Origin: Paragordius varius
Taxonomy: Eukaryota > Nematomorpha
NCBI GenBank assembly: GCA_964247055.1
Contig: OZ176054.1
Span: forward strand, 8,370,001-8,434,000
Direction: 5' to 3'
DNA: 64,000 bases
Shown here piece after piece: positions 1 to 11,221 of this stretch. Each line of letters opens with the position of its first letter. The stretch's first letter is position 1. Position numbers and translations under genes: made by a program. Below the pieces are notes generated by a model. It saw nothing but the letters and a program-made list of their open reading frames with translations, ran no database searches and was not told the origin of the DNA.

Positions 1-631
1 AGCTATTATTGTTAATATTTTCTTCCTTGTCGCACATTGTTACTGAACTCACAGTGTTCCATAGATACGTAGGTGCATACCATAAAATTGAATATAATAA
101 TGTAAATACTAACGCTATTCGAACATTTCTCAACGTTACCAAACGGTGATATTTTACGGCAAACCGAATGGCAATGTACACATTCAGGAAATACAAAAAA
201 TAAATGAGAAAAGTCCAAGTAAGCAGGGATTTAAAAATCGGGTAATGAATATATGCTATGTAAAATGTCCAATGTCGACCAAACCATAAGTTGGAATGCC
301 TTAAATCAATAAGGTTAACCGATTCCAACAAAGGTGACATTATCAAAGATAGGATGTTAACAACGTTTATCATGTAAAACCAGAACATTAGGTAAAGATG
401 GATATTAATACGCTTGTTTGAGTATGATGTGCTTGAATTAGCATTTAAAATATAATTGATTATGTTACGTTTCAAACCATTAGAATTATGAGCGGATAGC
501 CATATGAAATAAATACCCAATAAATTACCGATTAAACCTAAAATTATTATTGGGCTAGTTAATCCAATGACCCATATGTTTAATTTCTTGTTCTCGGATA
601 TTTCTTCGATAGAATAACATTTATCATTCAT
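1..631 (-). CDS. Rhodopsin-like GPCR paralogue, C-terminal part outside the window
   Basis: An open frame runs from the ATG at 629-631 to the window edge without a stop, about 210 residues, so the 3' end is missing. It aligns along its whole visible length with the receptors at 923-2374 and 6149-7393. TM1 carries the G-x-x-GN pattern (LIGNLLG). TM2 has FWFYMINVVN. TM3 is marked by YPIFKSLLTWTFLIYFLYFL, followed by NVYIAIRFAVKY where class A receptors have DRY. TM4 ends in the ILWYAPTYLWN motif shared by the group. There is an N-terminal Cys at residue 5 and a Cys in loop 2 (TMCDKEE), but none at the start of TM3. It should be a plasma-membrane receptor; the ligand is unknown. Loop 1 between TM1 and TM2 is about 40 residues, much longer than usual. 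It is one of a local cluster of four, three in the same orientation. Confidence 0.85.
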   Translation of the reverse strand, partial: MNDKCYSIEEISENKKLNIWVIGLTSPIIILGLIGNLLGIYFIWLSAHNSNGLKRNIINYILNANSSTSYSNKRINIHLYLMFWFYMINVVNILSLIMSPLLESVNLIDLRHSNLWFGRHWTFYIAYIHYPIFKSLLTWTFLIYFLYFLNVYIAIRFAVKYHRLVTLRNVRIALVFTLLYSILWYAPTYLWNTVSSVTMCDKEENINNNS

Positions 632-922
632 TAGAATATTTTAACTAACTCATCACTCTTCTAATGCTTCATTTTTCTAATTATAAGCTATATAGATAAT
701 CCTATGTCATGCAGCCTATAATTAAAAACAAACGGAATTCCATATCTCCTACACGCAAGGTTGGGTGAAAATCCTTTATCTTACAATAATAAAAAAATCA
801 ACTATATTTATAATTAGCTATCCCACATATACAATTAATATGTCTATATTTATCATCCATAAACATATAAAGGTATAATAATGATTTTTTTTAATTTGTG
901 TCTAAAATAAAATTAATTAAAA

Positions 923-2374
923 TCAATAAATAGGGTTATGAGGATGCATCAATATTTGACGTATTTCCTGTCGATAATAGGAGTTGAATATAAAGTTTAT
1001 GTAAAAGGTAGAACTTATATACACAAATTCCATAATGTTAAATATACAATAAATGAACAGTAAATTCTTGAGATCATGATATGGCACCAAAAAATCCATA
1101 ATCATTTGTATAACTGACACTGGCATCATGAGAACCACAAATTCGATTGTTAAAATAACCAAGGTTATTTGTTGACTCCGTGTAATTTTTGTAATTTTTT
1201 TGACACGTCGAAACGACGATGGTTGTAATAAATGCTTTGTTGGTTCATTGCGGTTTGGACTGATTTGTAGGATATTTTTACTATTTCTTCCACCGCCTTC
1301 TTCAATAACTTTTTCACTCATGATACCTGACGTACTCATTCCACTTTCTAGATTTGGAGTGGTGTTGGTACCGATCGGAGGAGTATGATTGGGGTTATTA
1401 GGGAATATTTTAGTGCTTAATTTACTTCTCATAATTATGGTTAATGTTTTGGATATCATAATAATAGTGAAGGGTAATATCTTTGTAAATAATTCACGTA
1501 ATATTTGATAAGCTATCCAAAGTCGTTTGGTAACATCTTTACCAGGCGAGAATATAAAATATCTGTAGTACGTAGGGGCATTTTCCTCCCTTGAAATTAG
1601 AAGAGACTTTGCTGTATTTTGTTTGGATGGGGTTATCATACACTGTTTAAAACTCACCATGTATCTCCATTTGATGGTTGGCATGTACCAAACAAATGAA
1701 TATAACAAAGTTATAAACATAGCTAAGCGTACATGAGGCAAAGTTAACCATTTCTTATATTTGAATGGGTATTTAACAGCAATCAATTGACTTGTAAAGT
1801 ATAGCACGTAGACGAGAAAGCCCCAAATCACGAATGGTTTAAAGATGGGATTATATACATGGGTATTGAAAAAGACCCAATTACGACTATACCATAGATT
1901 AACATGCCTTAAATCTTGGCCCCCAAAATATTCCATGAGTGGACTCAAAATGAGCGAACATGTATTAAATAAATTTATCAGGTAAAACCATTTCAAAAAG
2001 TAATAATTAAAGTTTGTTTTCGTGGTGTATGTAGTATTACGTTTCTCACTAAAACATGGACATATGTATGAGATCATCCATCTATTAGAAGATAAACTAC
2101 TATTTCGTTTGTAATGACTAGTGGTGGATTGTTGGTTTGGCATTGTATTTTCTGTCGTAGTTGTTAGGGCGGGGATATTGCTTCTAGTATTTTGTTTCGA
2201 TTTATCCCTCCTTTCCGATAAAATTATAGTGAAAGCTCCTAATGTATTTCCGGTCAAACCCAAAATCAGGACAATGATTCCAGCAACCCCGTAAATGTGA
2301 GCAAATTCTTGATTCTCATGAGCTATGTCTGACACATTTTGACACGCTAGCAATGTTAAATTGGAATGATTCAT
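923..2374 (-). CDS. Rhodopsin-like GPCR, lineage-specific orphan family
   Basis: Single exon, 483 aa from the ATG at 2372-2374; the frame opens three codons earlier but without an ATG. The N-terminus has two N-glycosylation sequons (NHS, NLT) and one Cys. TM1 contains GLTGN. Loop 1 is very long, about 75 residues, rich in Ser, Thr and Asn. TM2 begins YYFLKWFYLINLFN. The end of TM3 reads SQLIAVKYPFKY, so the DRY triplet is replaced. TM4 has FVWYMPT, TM5 has ILPF, and TM6 has a Pro (VVLMMPVSV). TM7 ends STFYINFIFNSYYR in place of a clear NPxxY. Loop 3 is about 100 residues and polar. Loop 2 holds a Cys (KQCM) with no TM3 partner. It is a membrane receptor by topology; G-protein coupling is not assured without Arg3.50. 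I cannot name a ligand or a vertebrate orthologue. Confidence 0.9.
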   Translation of the reverse strand: MNHSNLTLLACQNVSDIAHENQEFAHIYGVAGIIVLILGLTGNTLGAFTIILSERRDKSKQNTRSNIPALTTTTENTMPNQQSTTSHYKRNSSLSSNRWMISYICPCFSEKRNTTYTTKTNFNYYFLKWFYLINLFNTCSLILSPLMEYFGGQDLRHVNLWYSRNWVFFNTHVYNPIFKPFVIWGFLVYVLYFTSQLIAVKYPFKYKKWLTLPHVRLAMFITLLYSFVWYMPTIKWRYMVSFKQCMITPSKQNTAKSLLISREENAPTYYRYFIFSPGKDVTKRLWIAYQILRELFTKILPFTIIMISKTLTIIMRSKLSTKIFPNNPNHTPPIGTNTTPNLESGMSTSGIMSEKVIEEGGGRNSKNILQISPNRNEPTKHLLQPSSFRRVKKITKITRSQQITLVILTIEFVVLMMPVSVIQMIMDFLVPYHDLKNLLFIYCIFNIMEFVYISSTFYINFIFNSYYRQEIRQILMHPHNPIY

Positions 2375-3939
2375 AAAATTCAACTTTTTATCTTATTTTT
2401 CATATGCAACATAATTAAAAACCGTGGGCCAATTAAAAGAAATGACAAGTTAAACGTTTCTTAAAACATATTAATACATATGTATATATATTATAAACCT
2501 ATTGCTTGGCTTTTTTTGCTATTATACTACGTCTTTAAGATAAATTGATTATTTTGCAAATATATTTATTATATCTCGTATATTTTTTTCATAAATAGAT
2601 TAATCAATTTTAATTAGTAGTTACTTAGCTTAGCAAATAAATAAACAGACACTTTTTAGCACCAATTTGTAAAAATACAATAAAATGTATAGAAAGGAGG
2701 ATAAACAATGTATATTCATTAGGACCTAAAAATATTATTTTTGTTAATTAACAATATGGTTGGTTATGATTTAAATTATAACTATTTCCATTAGTTTTCT
2801 AATGGTAATGGATAAAAGATTTCAAAATTATTTATTTATTATTACTATTATTATTATTTGAAAAACTTTATTTATATTTGATTTATTCAACTCGCAATAT
2901 TTACATTTTTATTACTAAATAACTGTTTTCTTTTCTTACAGCTTTAAAAAATATATTTCATTAAGGTTTTTAGTTGAATTAGATCAAACATATCAGCGAA
3001 TATTTTACCAGGGTCTATCCTAGAAACGATAATATAATGTTAAAAACATATATTTTAGGAGATAAGTTAAAATTAATTGGTGTTAGTTCGATTCTAAATT
3101 TTCACTTGTATAAAAATTAAAACCTTTTTCTTTTAAAAAAAAGTTTAAAATCCATTGAATGCATATTTTTGAAAATGAGATTTAAAAGAAAATAGCGGCG
3201 TTACTTTTTAAGATATCCAAGGGATTTTACATATGTCTATGTTGGGATTTCACATTTGCTTAAAAACTTATTTCATAAGGTCTGAATTATTACTAATGTT
3301 TTTCGCCCCTTTAGCTGCTGTTTAAAAAATATTTTACAGAGAGAATATGAGTTGTTAAATTTAAAACATTTTATGTTTAAATTACTACATGATATAATTT
3401 GCCCTAGAATTCAAAAATATTCTAACATAATTTCAACTTGTATCGGAAATTTTCAATGCAAAAAGGAATCTTTGCATCATTTGGGTTTTTCACTTTTCAA
3501 TTTGACATCTTTTATATATTTTTATATTTTAAATTATAAATGGAAAAAAACAATACTGTAAAAATATTGATTTAAAAATGAAAAGGGGTCAATTTATAAC
3601 TATCTTGAATGAAACTAATTTCATTTTTTTAGAAGCAATTAAAAAGGTCATAATTTGTGTCTATTAGATTTATGCTGTAATTATATCGGAAATGTATTCA
3701 TATCAACACATCTGGGCACCTAATATTTTATTGTATAACGAGCTGTACTATGTCACGCTTCATTGTAACTTAATCCATCATATCATTAGAAATTGAGAAT
3801 ATACTTTTTTCGGCATAAACAGAAAAAATTTGGTCACAAGCAGCACGATTTTTATGTTTGGAGGCGTGTTTATCAGGCGGCTCTAACCATACGCTATTTA
3901 TTATAACTTTGAAAACTTTTGCTTTTATTATTATTTAAT
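2375..3939. other. AT-rich intergenic DNA
   Basis: No conserved protein, RNA motif or repeat end was recognised here. The short open frames encode low-complexity, AT-driven peptides with no family signature. Confidence 0.5.
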
Positions 3940-4715
3940 CCCAATTTCAGAGTTTTCCGTAAAGTGCTTGCAAGCCACTTTATTTGTATATAGCGGCATA
4001 TTCAACATAGGGAGCTGCCCCAACCTTTCCCTAATGAAAAAGCGCTTATTATTTATTCCTTTTATGGAGTTGCATGCAACCATTATTCTGTTGCAAAAAT
4101 TGCTTCAAAACCACGTTATTTTTGTTTTTATAATGGGTTTTAGACAGGGCGGAGGCCTATCTAACGGCTAATTTTATAAAACAAAGATTTTGCTCATTTT
4201 TACATGGTTTCGTGTCATAGAATTGAGCCTTAACCATCAGCTTATTTATAAAAAGCGCTTCACTAAATTTTTGCCTTTATGTGAGACACAGCTAAAACCC
4301 TTTTTCAATCTTTGTGGCATCATAAATTTTTCAAAGATTTCCTTCAAAGCACGTTATATTTATATTGGGGCCATTTTCTATAGGTGGTAGCCTTACCCGG
4401 AGGCTAATTTATAAAGAGCACTGAGCTAAATTGTTGCCCTTATACGGTGAAATCTAAGACTACTTCTGATTAAATAATGCCATTACTTAGCCAAAATCTG
4501 CTTCAAATATTTATTTTTGTAGACTTATTTTGAAAAAAATTGTCATTATACGGGGGAGAGGTTAAATATAGGGAGTAAAATATTAAAGTGAGCCGAGTTT
4601 GTTCGACGCATTGGTAAAAAAAATGAGAAAAATTATTATTTAATTCGAATGGGTCTACACGTTTTCCGAAAAATTGTCTCAAAGCCTACATTCCACATTT
4701 TTATAAATATATAGA
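3940..4715 (-). mobile_element. Degenerate Helitron-like element (5' end recognisable)
   Basis: Read on the minus strand, the 5' terminus is TCTATATATTTATAAAAA at 4715, preceded by A, which is the same start as the Helitron copies at 11221, 12251 and 15362. Inward it contains the sequence around CCGAAAAATTGTCTC and then several diverged copies of the internal module also seen at 8081-8935 and 20280-21800 (a 'gattccaggtattc...aaggcaaaaattt' core). I found no intact 3' hairpin/CTAG end, so this copy is truncated or badly eroded on that side. It carries no coding sequence. Confidence 0.55.
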
Positions 4716-6148
4716 TTGTGAAATCGCCATAGTAAATGTCTTACATTTTTGCTACAATTAGGGTACTTAGTTAATTTTGTCACAAATCGAAATTTTAAAA
4801 TCCATATTCAAAAGCAACATCTATATCGAAACAGTCGGTTACGCTTTATTATGCAGAGCGGGGTCTTAATATTTCAAAATCCTTCTTAGAAAATTTCTAT
4901 TAAATTAGTGTTTTTATGTAACAAGATTTTTGTTTATCATATTTTAAATATTTAGTATCTCTTGAATATGCTTTAATAATGTAAACGATGTAGAGATCAT
5001 CGTAAAATAAAGTAAAAATAATAATTTATTGGTTCTCAAATTGTCGCAGACATTGATTTTATATTGCAAACATTTATCGTTACCCACTCAATTGATACTT
5101 TAATAATGTTTTACATACAATTATTGTGCATTTACGGATGTTTGACACATTCGATTATAATTTGCATCTTTATTCTTACAACAATAAAATGTTTACTAGT
5201 TGTCTTTGGAGTAAAATAAATGAAGAATATGCTGAAAACAATTTGCTTATAAGCCATCCTTTGTGTATATATATTAATTTTATGGATTTTAGTATTTATC
5301 AGTAAAAATATAATGAAAAGATTTAATACTTGATGTTAAGACATGCAATCTTTTACCTTTTCTTAATGCATTTCTTTTTTCAGAAAACCTAAAAACACTC
5401 ATGGTATTGTTTAACTTTAAAAAATTTTTTTTTATAAACATTGGGACTTAAAACATACAAAATAACATATTAATAATTTTAAAATTTGTCATTTAAATAA
5501 GGGGTGGCCACAACGCGGCTCTTTAAAATATTTCTGTAACCCGCGAGAAATCTTAAATGCAAAATTTTACGAGTTCTAAGTAAAATTAATTTTTTAACAT
5601 ATTTTATGAATAAACGAATTTCGGAACTATCAAAAAATGTTAAAATTAATAATAGTTTTCTTATGGTTAAAAATTAATAAAATATTTGTTAATGCCCATG
5701 TATTTTTATGCAACCCACCGTTTTTTTTTATCTAAAAATACGGTCCACGAAGCCATTTGTATTGGATACCCTTGGCAGAACTCGACATTAAAACTAAATA
5801 TCGCAATCTAGGTGAAGTTTTATTTACAACATTGCAAAAAATCAACCTCGACTGTAGCAATAAACACACACACATTATGTATCCATATATAAAGTGAAAA
5901 CAATTTTAATGAAGTGCTAAAAGGAAAATCACTATACATTGACAAAAGTTTTCCGATTGTTAAATAGGTATTGGTAATATAGATATCTCGTTGTTTGCGT
6001 TGATTTTCGATATAAGCTGCGTACTGTTAAAATCAAGTGCGCATAACCATAAAAACGTCACAAATTATATAGATTTCCCTTGTGAAATTTGATATTTTAA
6101 TATATAAATATAGATATATGGTATATTAACCTAATTTTTTTGGACATA
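4716..6148. other. AT-rich intergenic DNA
   Basis: Nothing recognisable on either strand. It separates an old transposon from the 3' end of the receptor gene at 6149-7393. Confidence 0.5.
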
Positions 6149-7393
6149 CTATTTTTTCCACAGTAATTTAATGTCTCGACGATAATAGCTATTAAAAATG
6201 AAATTAAAATAAAAAGTACAGCTAATGTAAATAAACTCCATAATGTTCATAATGGTATAGAGTTTAAGGAGTACACTATCCGGATAGTGTAAAATTAACA
6301 AATCCATAAATGATTGAATCAAGGAGACAGGGATAATAAGAATGACAAATTCTGTGCTTAGAATTAGTAATGTTCTTTTTTGACATTTAGTTATTTTGGG
6401 CTTTGCGCGTCTAACATGTTTTCTCCCAACAACATTAATGGTAGATGATGTTTTGGAAGAATAATGAGCTTTCGATTTGAAATTTGCTGAAACTGTAATG
6501 CTTGGTACGTCGGTGCGTATTGTGTTATTAACTCGCTGTGATATCTTATTTTTATAGGCGTAAGTTCTCATCCTTAGAACTATGGTAATAAGGAATGGCA
6601 AGATTTTAGTACAAAATTCTCTCGATATTTGATAAACCAACCATAGTGTTTTATGTTTTGGACGATGGATACCTAGCACGTAAAGCTGTTGAAACTTTTT
6701 CTCGTCACAATTTTCATACTGTATTATCTGATTCCATAGATACGTAGGTACATACCAAATAATTGAATATAAAAGCGAAATGGCCAAAGCTAATCTACTT
6801 TTGTTGAGAGTAACCCAAGTCTTATATTTGAAGGCATGGCGGACTGCAATGTACTGATTCAAAAAATAAATGACATAAATTAAAAAGCTCCAAGTTACGA
6901 ATGGCTTGAAAATGGGATTATGCGCGTGTGCCAAATATATTGCCCAGCGCTTTCCATAAGCAAATTTAATTTTTGTTGGATATATTAATCCGACACATTC
7001 GATCAAGGGTGAAATTATCAGTGTGGCCACATTGAGCAAATTTATTAGGTAGAACCATTGTAGAAAATAATGATTGTAATTTATTTTATGGTTTTTATGC
7101 GCGGAAAAGACAAAAAGCGCCAAAATATACTTTTTGAAATATTGTAAAAAATTGTTAGTTGAGAAATGTTTAGCATTATTTGATAAAACATTTTGTGATA
7201 TATCCGTGAATTTAATAATATATATTGCTGTAAAATTTCCAAATAGGCCTAATGGAATAAGTATGCTACAAACAATGATAACTAATGTGCAGACATATTT
7301 GCTTTCTGAAACTAATGTAGAAAGATCAGAACAATTGGGTGATTGTATGGTAATATCCATATAAAAATATCGAAAAATTAAGAATATTGTCAT
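6149..7393 (-). CDS. Rhodopsin-like GPCR, lineage-specific orphan family
   Basis: Single exon, 414 aa from the ATG at 7391-7393; a second in-frame ATG at residue 12 (MDITIQSP) is an equally good start. It is paralogous to the receptors on both sides. Visible elements: N-terminal Cys (SPNC), TM1 with GLFGN, loop 1 of about 50 residues, TM2 with HYFLQWFYLINLLN, TM3 ending NQYIAVRHAFKY in the DRY position, TM4 with IIWYVPTYLWN, TM5 with ILPF, TM6 with a Pro (IIPVSLIQ), and TM7 ending CTFYFNFIFNSYYR. Loop 2 contains ENCDEK. The TM3 cysteine of class A receptors is absent. Ligand unknown. The sharing of TM4 and TM7 signatures with its neighbours points to tandem duplication. Confidence 0.9.
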   Translation of the reverse strand: MTIFLIFRYFYMDITIQSPNCSDLSTLVSESKYVCTLVIIVCSILIPLGLFGNFTAIYIIKFTDISQNVLSNNAKHFSTNNFLQYFKKYILALFVFSAHKNHKINYNHYFLQWFYLINLLNVATLIISPLIECVGLIYPTKIKFAYGKRWAIYLAHAHNPIFKPFVTWSFLIYVIYFLNQYIAVRHAFKYKTWVTLNKSRLALAISLLYSIIWYVPTYLWNQIIQYENCDEKKFQQLYVLGIHRPKHKTLWLVYQISREFCTKILPFLITIVLRMRTYAYKNKISQRVNNTIRTDVPSITVSANFKSKAHYSSKTSSTINVVGRKHVRRAKPKITKCQKRTLLILSTEFVILIIPVSLIQSFMDLLILHYPDSVLLKLYTIMNIMEFIYISCTFYFNFIFNSYYRRDIKLLWKK

Positions 7394-8080
7394 ACATTAC
7401 TATATATTAAATAATGTATCAAATTTCATGTTTTTAAACCTTATACTATATTACAAATTGCTAAGATATTGCATCAACTTAAATGTTTGGCAGGATTTCA
7501 ATTTATTTATTTATATATTTTGGATATATAATAACCTCTACTAATACTAAAAAAGCAAAATTTTCAAAATATAAATCGAGGAGTCTAGAGAGGAATTTAT
7601 TTGTTTGAATGTATTTAAATACTATTGCTATCAACATTTTGGTATATATTGTATAAAATTTTGACGTATATTGCATATTTGGGATTGGACGTGGAATCTT
7701 ATAAGGGTTAGGCTAGTTTTATTTAAATAACGGCCTTTCTTAAGCGTATCGATCACCCTTCCTAACAATGAAAGTTTTTCCAACAAAGTTCTCATGATGT
7801 GGCAGTATAAAGGCTTGAGGCGGACGAAGTAAATATTACTGGTTTTTTTGGCATCTGCGTTCGCACAATATATAGTAACTGTTTTTGTCAGTTATTGCAC
7901 ACTTTAGTAATTGATGTGTAAATTATATTTGTCTCCTTGCGCTTAATTTTTGCTTCTTTCTGATATTGGAAAGCTCCTTAATAATACCTCATTTTTTGTT
8001 GCATGGTTTGCCGGACAGTATATTCTTATTGGTTCTTGTTCGTATAGATCCATATATTTATGCATGACAATTTAAGGCGT
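7394..8080. other. AT-rich upstream region of receptor gene
   Basis: This is the 5' flank of the minus-strand receptor gene. No promoter element, RNA gene or transposon end could be supported. Confidence 0.4.
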
Positions 8081-8935
8081 TTGCTTAACTTTTTATCAAC
8101 ATTATCCAGCTTTCTGCGAGGTGTTTAGTTAACCTTTTAAAATAAAACATAATTTTACTTGAAAACATTGGAACAGTGGCGCAGTTTTTGGCGGGTACCT
8201 CCTTACCTAGAGGCAGGTAAAAAAAAGCGTTGGGCAAATTTTTTGCCTTTATATGGGGAATACCTGGAATCATCATTCATTCCATATGTTTTTGATAGTT
8301 TTTGGAAGAATGGCTTCAAAACCAAATAATAGTTCAATGGCGGCGCATTTTTCAGGGCCTAAAACTTTACTTAGCCACTCATTGATATAATCTCCTATAA
8401 TAAAATATTTGTTTTTTAAGGGATAATAAATATTTTAAGCCCTTATTGAACTCACATAGTCTCATAGGTTTCCTGAAATTTGGCTCCAAAGGCATGTGTA
8501 TCGATATGGCGACGCAGTTTTGCGCGAGTAGCCCCCTAACCAGAAGCGAAACAAAAAAAACGCTCAATTAAAATTTTTGCCTTAATTCGGGTAATACCTG
8601 GAATCATAATTGATTCCTAATGCTCTATTGGAATTTTTGAGAAATCGCCTCAAAATTAAAAAAGTCATTCTATAGTGGCGCATTTATCAGGTCAAGGGCT
8701 TACTTAATGGGTTATTATATAAAACCGCTCTACTTAAATTTTTGCCCTAGGGATAATTCAAGCCCTTATCGAACTCATATGGCCTGATAAGTTTTCTAAA
8801 ATGTGCCTTTAAAATCATGCTGTATCGATATAGTGGCGCAGATATAAGCGGGTCGCCTACCCAGAGGCCAATATAAAAAAGACGTCCGATAAAAATATTT
8901 CCCTTTATAGGGAAATACTCAAAAAGTTTGCTCAC
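8081..8935 (-). repeat. Array of diverged Helitron internal modules
   Basis: At least three diverged copies of one module lie head to tail. Each has a 'gcgcagtttt...gcgggtag' segment, a 'cgctc...aaatttttgcctt' segment and a 'gaatacctggaatcat' segment. The reverse complement of this module builds most of 20280-21800, and part of it lies in 11250-11400. No CTAG/hairpin or TCTATA terminus is visible, so this looks like the interior of an old Helitron-like element. Open frames here are shadows. Confidence 0.55.
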
Positions 8936-9449
8936 TAGCGAAAAATGTCATTTTATATTTTGGATTTAAGCAATTTTTCGACATCATTTAGGACCATTTC
9001 ATTTTTTTAAATACTTAACGGCGGGTTTAAATCACTCCATCTTGTGAGAGCCTGAATTCAGGTTTAAAAAAAACAGTATGCTTAAATCCAAAACTTAGGG
9101 CTGTGCCAAGTTCTGATTCGGCTCTAATAATTTATATTAGTTAAGCTTAAATTTGATGTTAATTTTCTTTGTAATTAATAAAAAAAACATGGATAGTTTT
9201 GATTTATAACAAATATGGGCCATGTCACTTATATCTTTATTATAAGATATATCTTTAAATAAATGTTGTAATAATAAAATTGGACACATTTTGGAAAATA
9301 TTTTATACCAGCCAATCAGTATTTTAATAAATCGAACTATTTACCAGATAACACTTTTATGTATATAAAGCAGAAGATTTATTTTTTAATGGTGTTCACA
9401 AAAATTTATTTTAACACTTAAATACAGACATTCATTTTATTCTTTTCAT
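8936..9449. other. AT-rich intergenic DNA
   Basis: No feature recognised. Confidence 0.4.
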
Positions 9450-9960
9450 TCAAATTGGTAACCTTCGGGACCTCTGCTCTGTTTAAAATCAAATATTATA
9501 AACATTATGGAGTTTGAAACCAGTGCAAAAGTTTGCACTTATTTAAAATTAATGCAACAAAATTTAAAAAAATATATAATTCAAAAGATTTTGATTTTAC
9601 TAATTTTCTGGCCCTCAAGGCAAAAATTCAGATAATATGGCATCCGTATTTTCTAAATATAAGTATACAAATAAACCGCTTTAGAAAAAAAATCACGATA
9701 TGTTGAAAAAATATTGCAATAAAAATATGCGTCGAAGTAGATACGCATGGAGCTTTTTTCAAAACTAAGTTTTATTGAGATTTTCACTTATTTCATTAGG
9801 ATAGGAGCATAAATTTAAATTGGTATTCTATATTATCAATTAAAATATGGTCTGAGTCAATAGTTAACCCTATTTAAATCAAAGTGTTGATATGAAAAGC
9901 TTATCATGATTTAATACATCACTTAGATAATTTGGCATTGATTTGTGAATAGGAGTTTAA
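9450..9960. repeat. Dispersed repeat R1 (hAT-like remnant)
   Basis: This stretch aligns in patches with 31585-32140: 'tgtttaaaat', 'ttttgcactta..taaaattaat', 'attaggatag.a.cataaattt', 'aatcaaagtgtta'. Near 9450 the sequence GGTAACCTTCGGGACC resembles a hAT-type terminus. The other copy ends in a clear hAT-style end at 32313. It is non-coding and old. Confidence 0.4.
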
Positions 9961-10439
9961 TTTAACTAATTTATTTATAGCCAAAATACTATTTTACAGG
10001 ATTCCCCAGAAATCTCCAAATAATATATTTGGTGTATTTAAAAATTTTTGATTGAGTTTGCGTATTATTAGTTATAATTTAATTTTATTTATAATTTTTT
10101 ATTCCAAAAATATTTACCAAAACTAAAACTTTTTTCAATTAGATTCACGGTATGATTTTTTAGTTGATATGGAAAATTCGATGCTATAATTAAAACCTAA
10201 ACCGTTTTTGTTGAAAAATAAAATAACTGTTTGCAGTCCTGGATTCGTCACCAAACCTGTCGAACGACATGTAAACAGTATTCAAGTCTTTACATAGTTT
10301 GCTATATAATTTAAAAAACTAGTAGAATAATATCCATCAAACTAAAGTCTATGTCTCAATTCTCTTACAACTGTGTTTTGTTAGATAATATTTTTGGCCA
10401 GTATTCTACCCATTGATAGTAGATTTACACCAATATAGC
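9961..10439. other. AT-rich intergenic DNA
   Basis: No feature recognised. Confidence 0.4.
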
Positions 10440-10644
10440 TATCCAACACAAATGGCTTTACGGGCCGCATTTTCGCACAAAATACGACTGAAAATTATTT
10501 TGGTAAAAAATTAATTATTAAACATTGTTTTTATGGCTTAGATAAAAAAGCTTATATTTTTTAAAGTTTTGTGACTTCTGGAGTCTAAAATCAAAAATAA
10601 AGTTTTTACTGGTAAAGTGTAGCATGAAAGCTTTTTTAAGTTAA

Positions 10645-11221
10645 CTAGCGTAAATCTCGTCTACGCAGCCCGAGGAAGACCTTCGGACTTCTGGGGGGGC
10701 TATTTGAAATAAGGGACAATAAAATGATCCACATATGTGGATTATTTCGAAACATTATTTAATAGATATGATTTAATAGGAATTTTAAAACGGTGCATTC
10801 ATACTAATATATTGTTTAATTGGGGGAAAAATAAATTTAAAAAATTATTTTTGTGGACTTTGTTTTTTGAAAAAAATGGCATTTTACGGGGGGAGCGGAT
10901 AAAAAGAGGGCCCTTTTTAAAAAAGCGAGACGACTATGTTCGGCGCAATAGAAAATAAGTAAACAAAAATCATATTTGAAATTGAATGGTCCAACACGTT
11001 CTCCGGAAAATTGTCTCAAAGACACGATTTTTGTGGACTTAAAAAACCGTTTTTACACGGGGTGGGCCCGAACTGGGGGCTTATTTCAAAAAAAGGGCGA
11101 AGCTATTGTCGGGGCATTCATTAAAGATTATATTTTTTCGATATTTGGATTTGAATGGGTCTACCGGTTTTCCTGTACCAGATCACAAAGCCAGCATTTT
11201 CCATTTTTATAAATATATAGA
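10645..11221 (-). mobile_element. Non-autonomous Helitron, complete (577 bp)
   Basis: Read on the minus strand it starts TCTATATATTTATAAAAATG at 11221 and ends TTTACGCTAG at 10645. A GC-rich near-palindrome (GGGCTGCGTAGACG, derived from a GGGCTGC/GCAGCCC hairpin) lies about ten bases before CTAG. It is flanked by A on the 5' side and T on the 3' side, the AT target expected of Helitrons. It has no Rep/Hel gene, so it must have been moved in trans. It is similar in length and sequence to the copy at 15362-15950. Interior landmarks are CCCATTCAAATCCAAATATC, TTCGGGCCCACCCCGTG and TTTTCCGGAGAACGTGTTGG. Confidence 0.75.

Noticed and set aside
1200-1388. Plus-strand open frame inside the receptor gene
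   Set aside because: Antisense shadow of the receptor's third loop; no family features.
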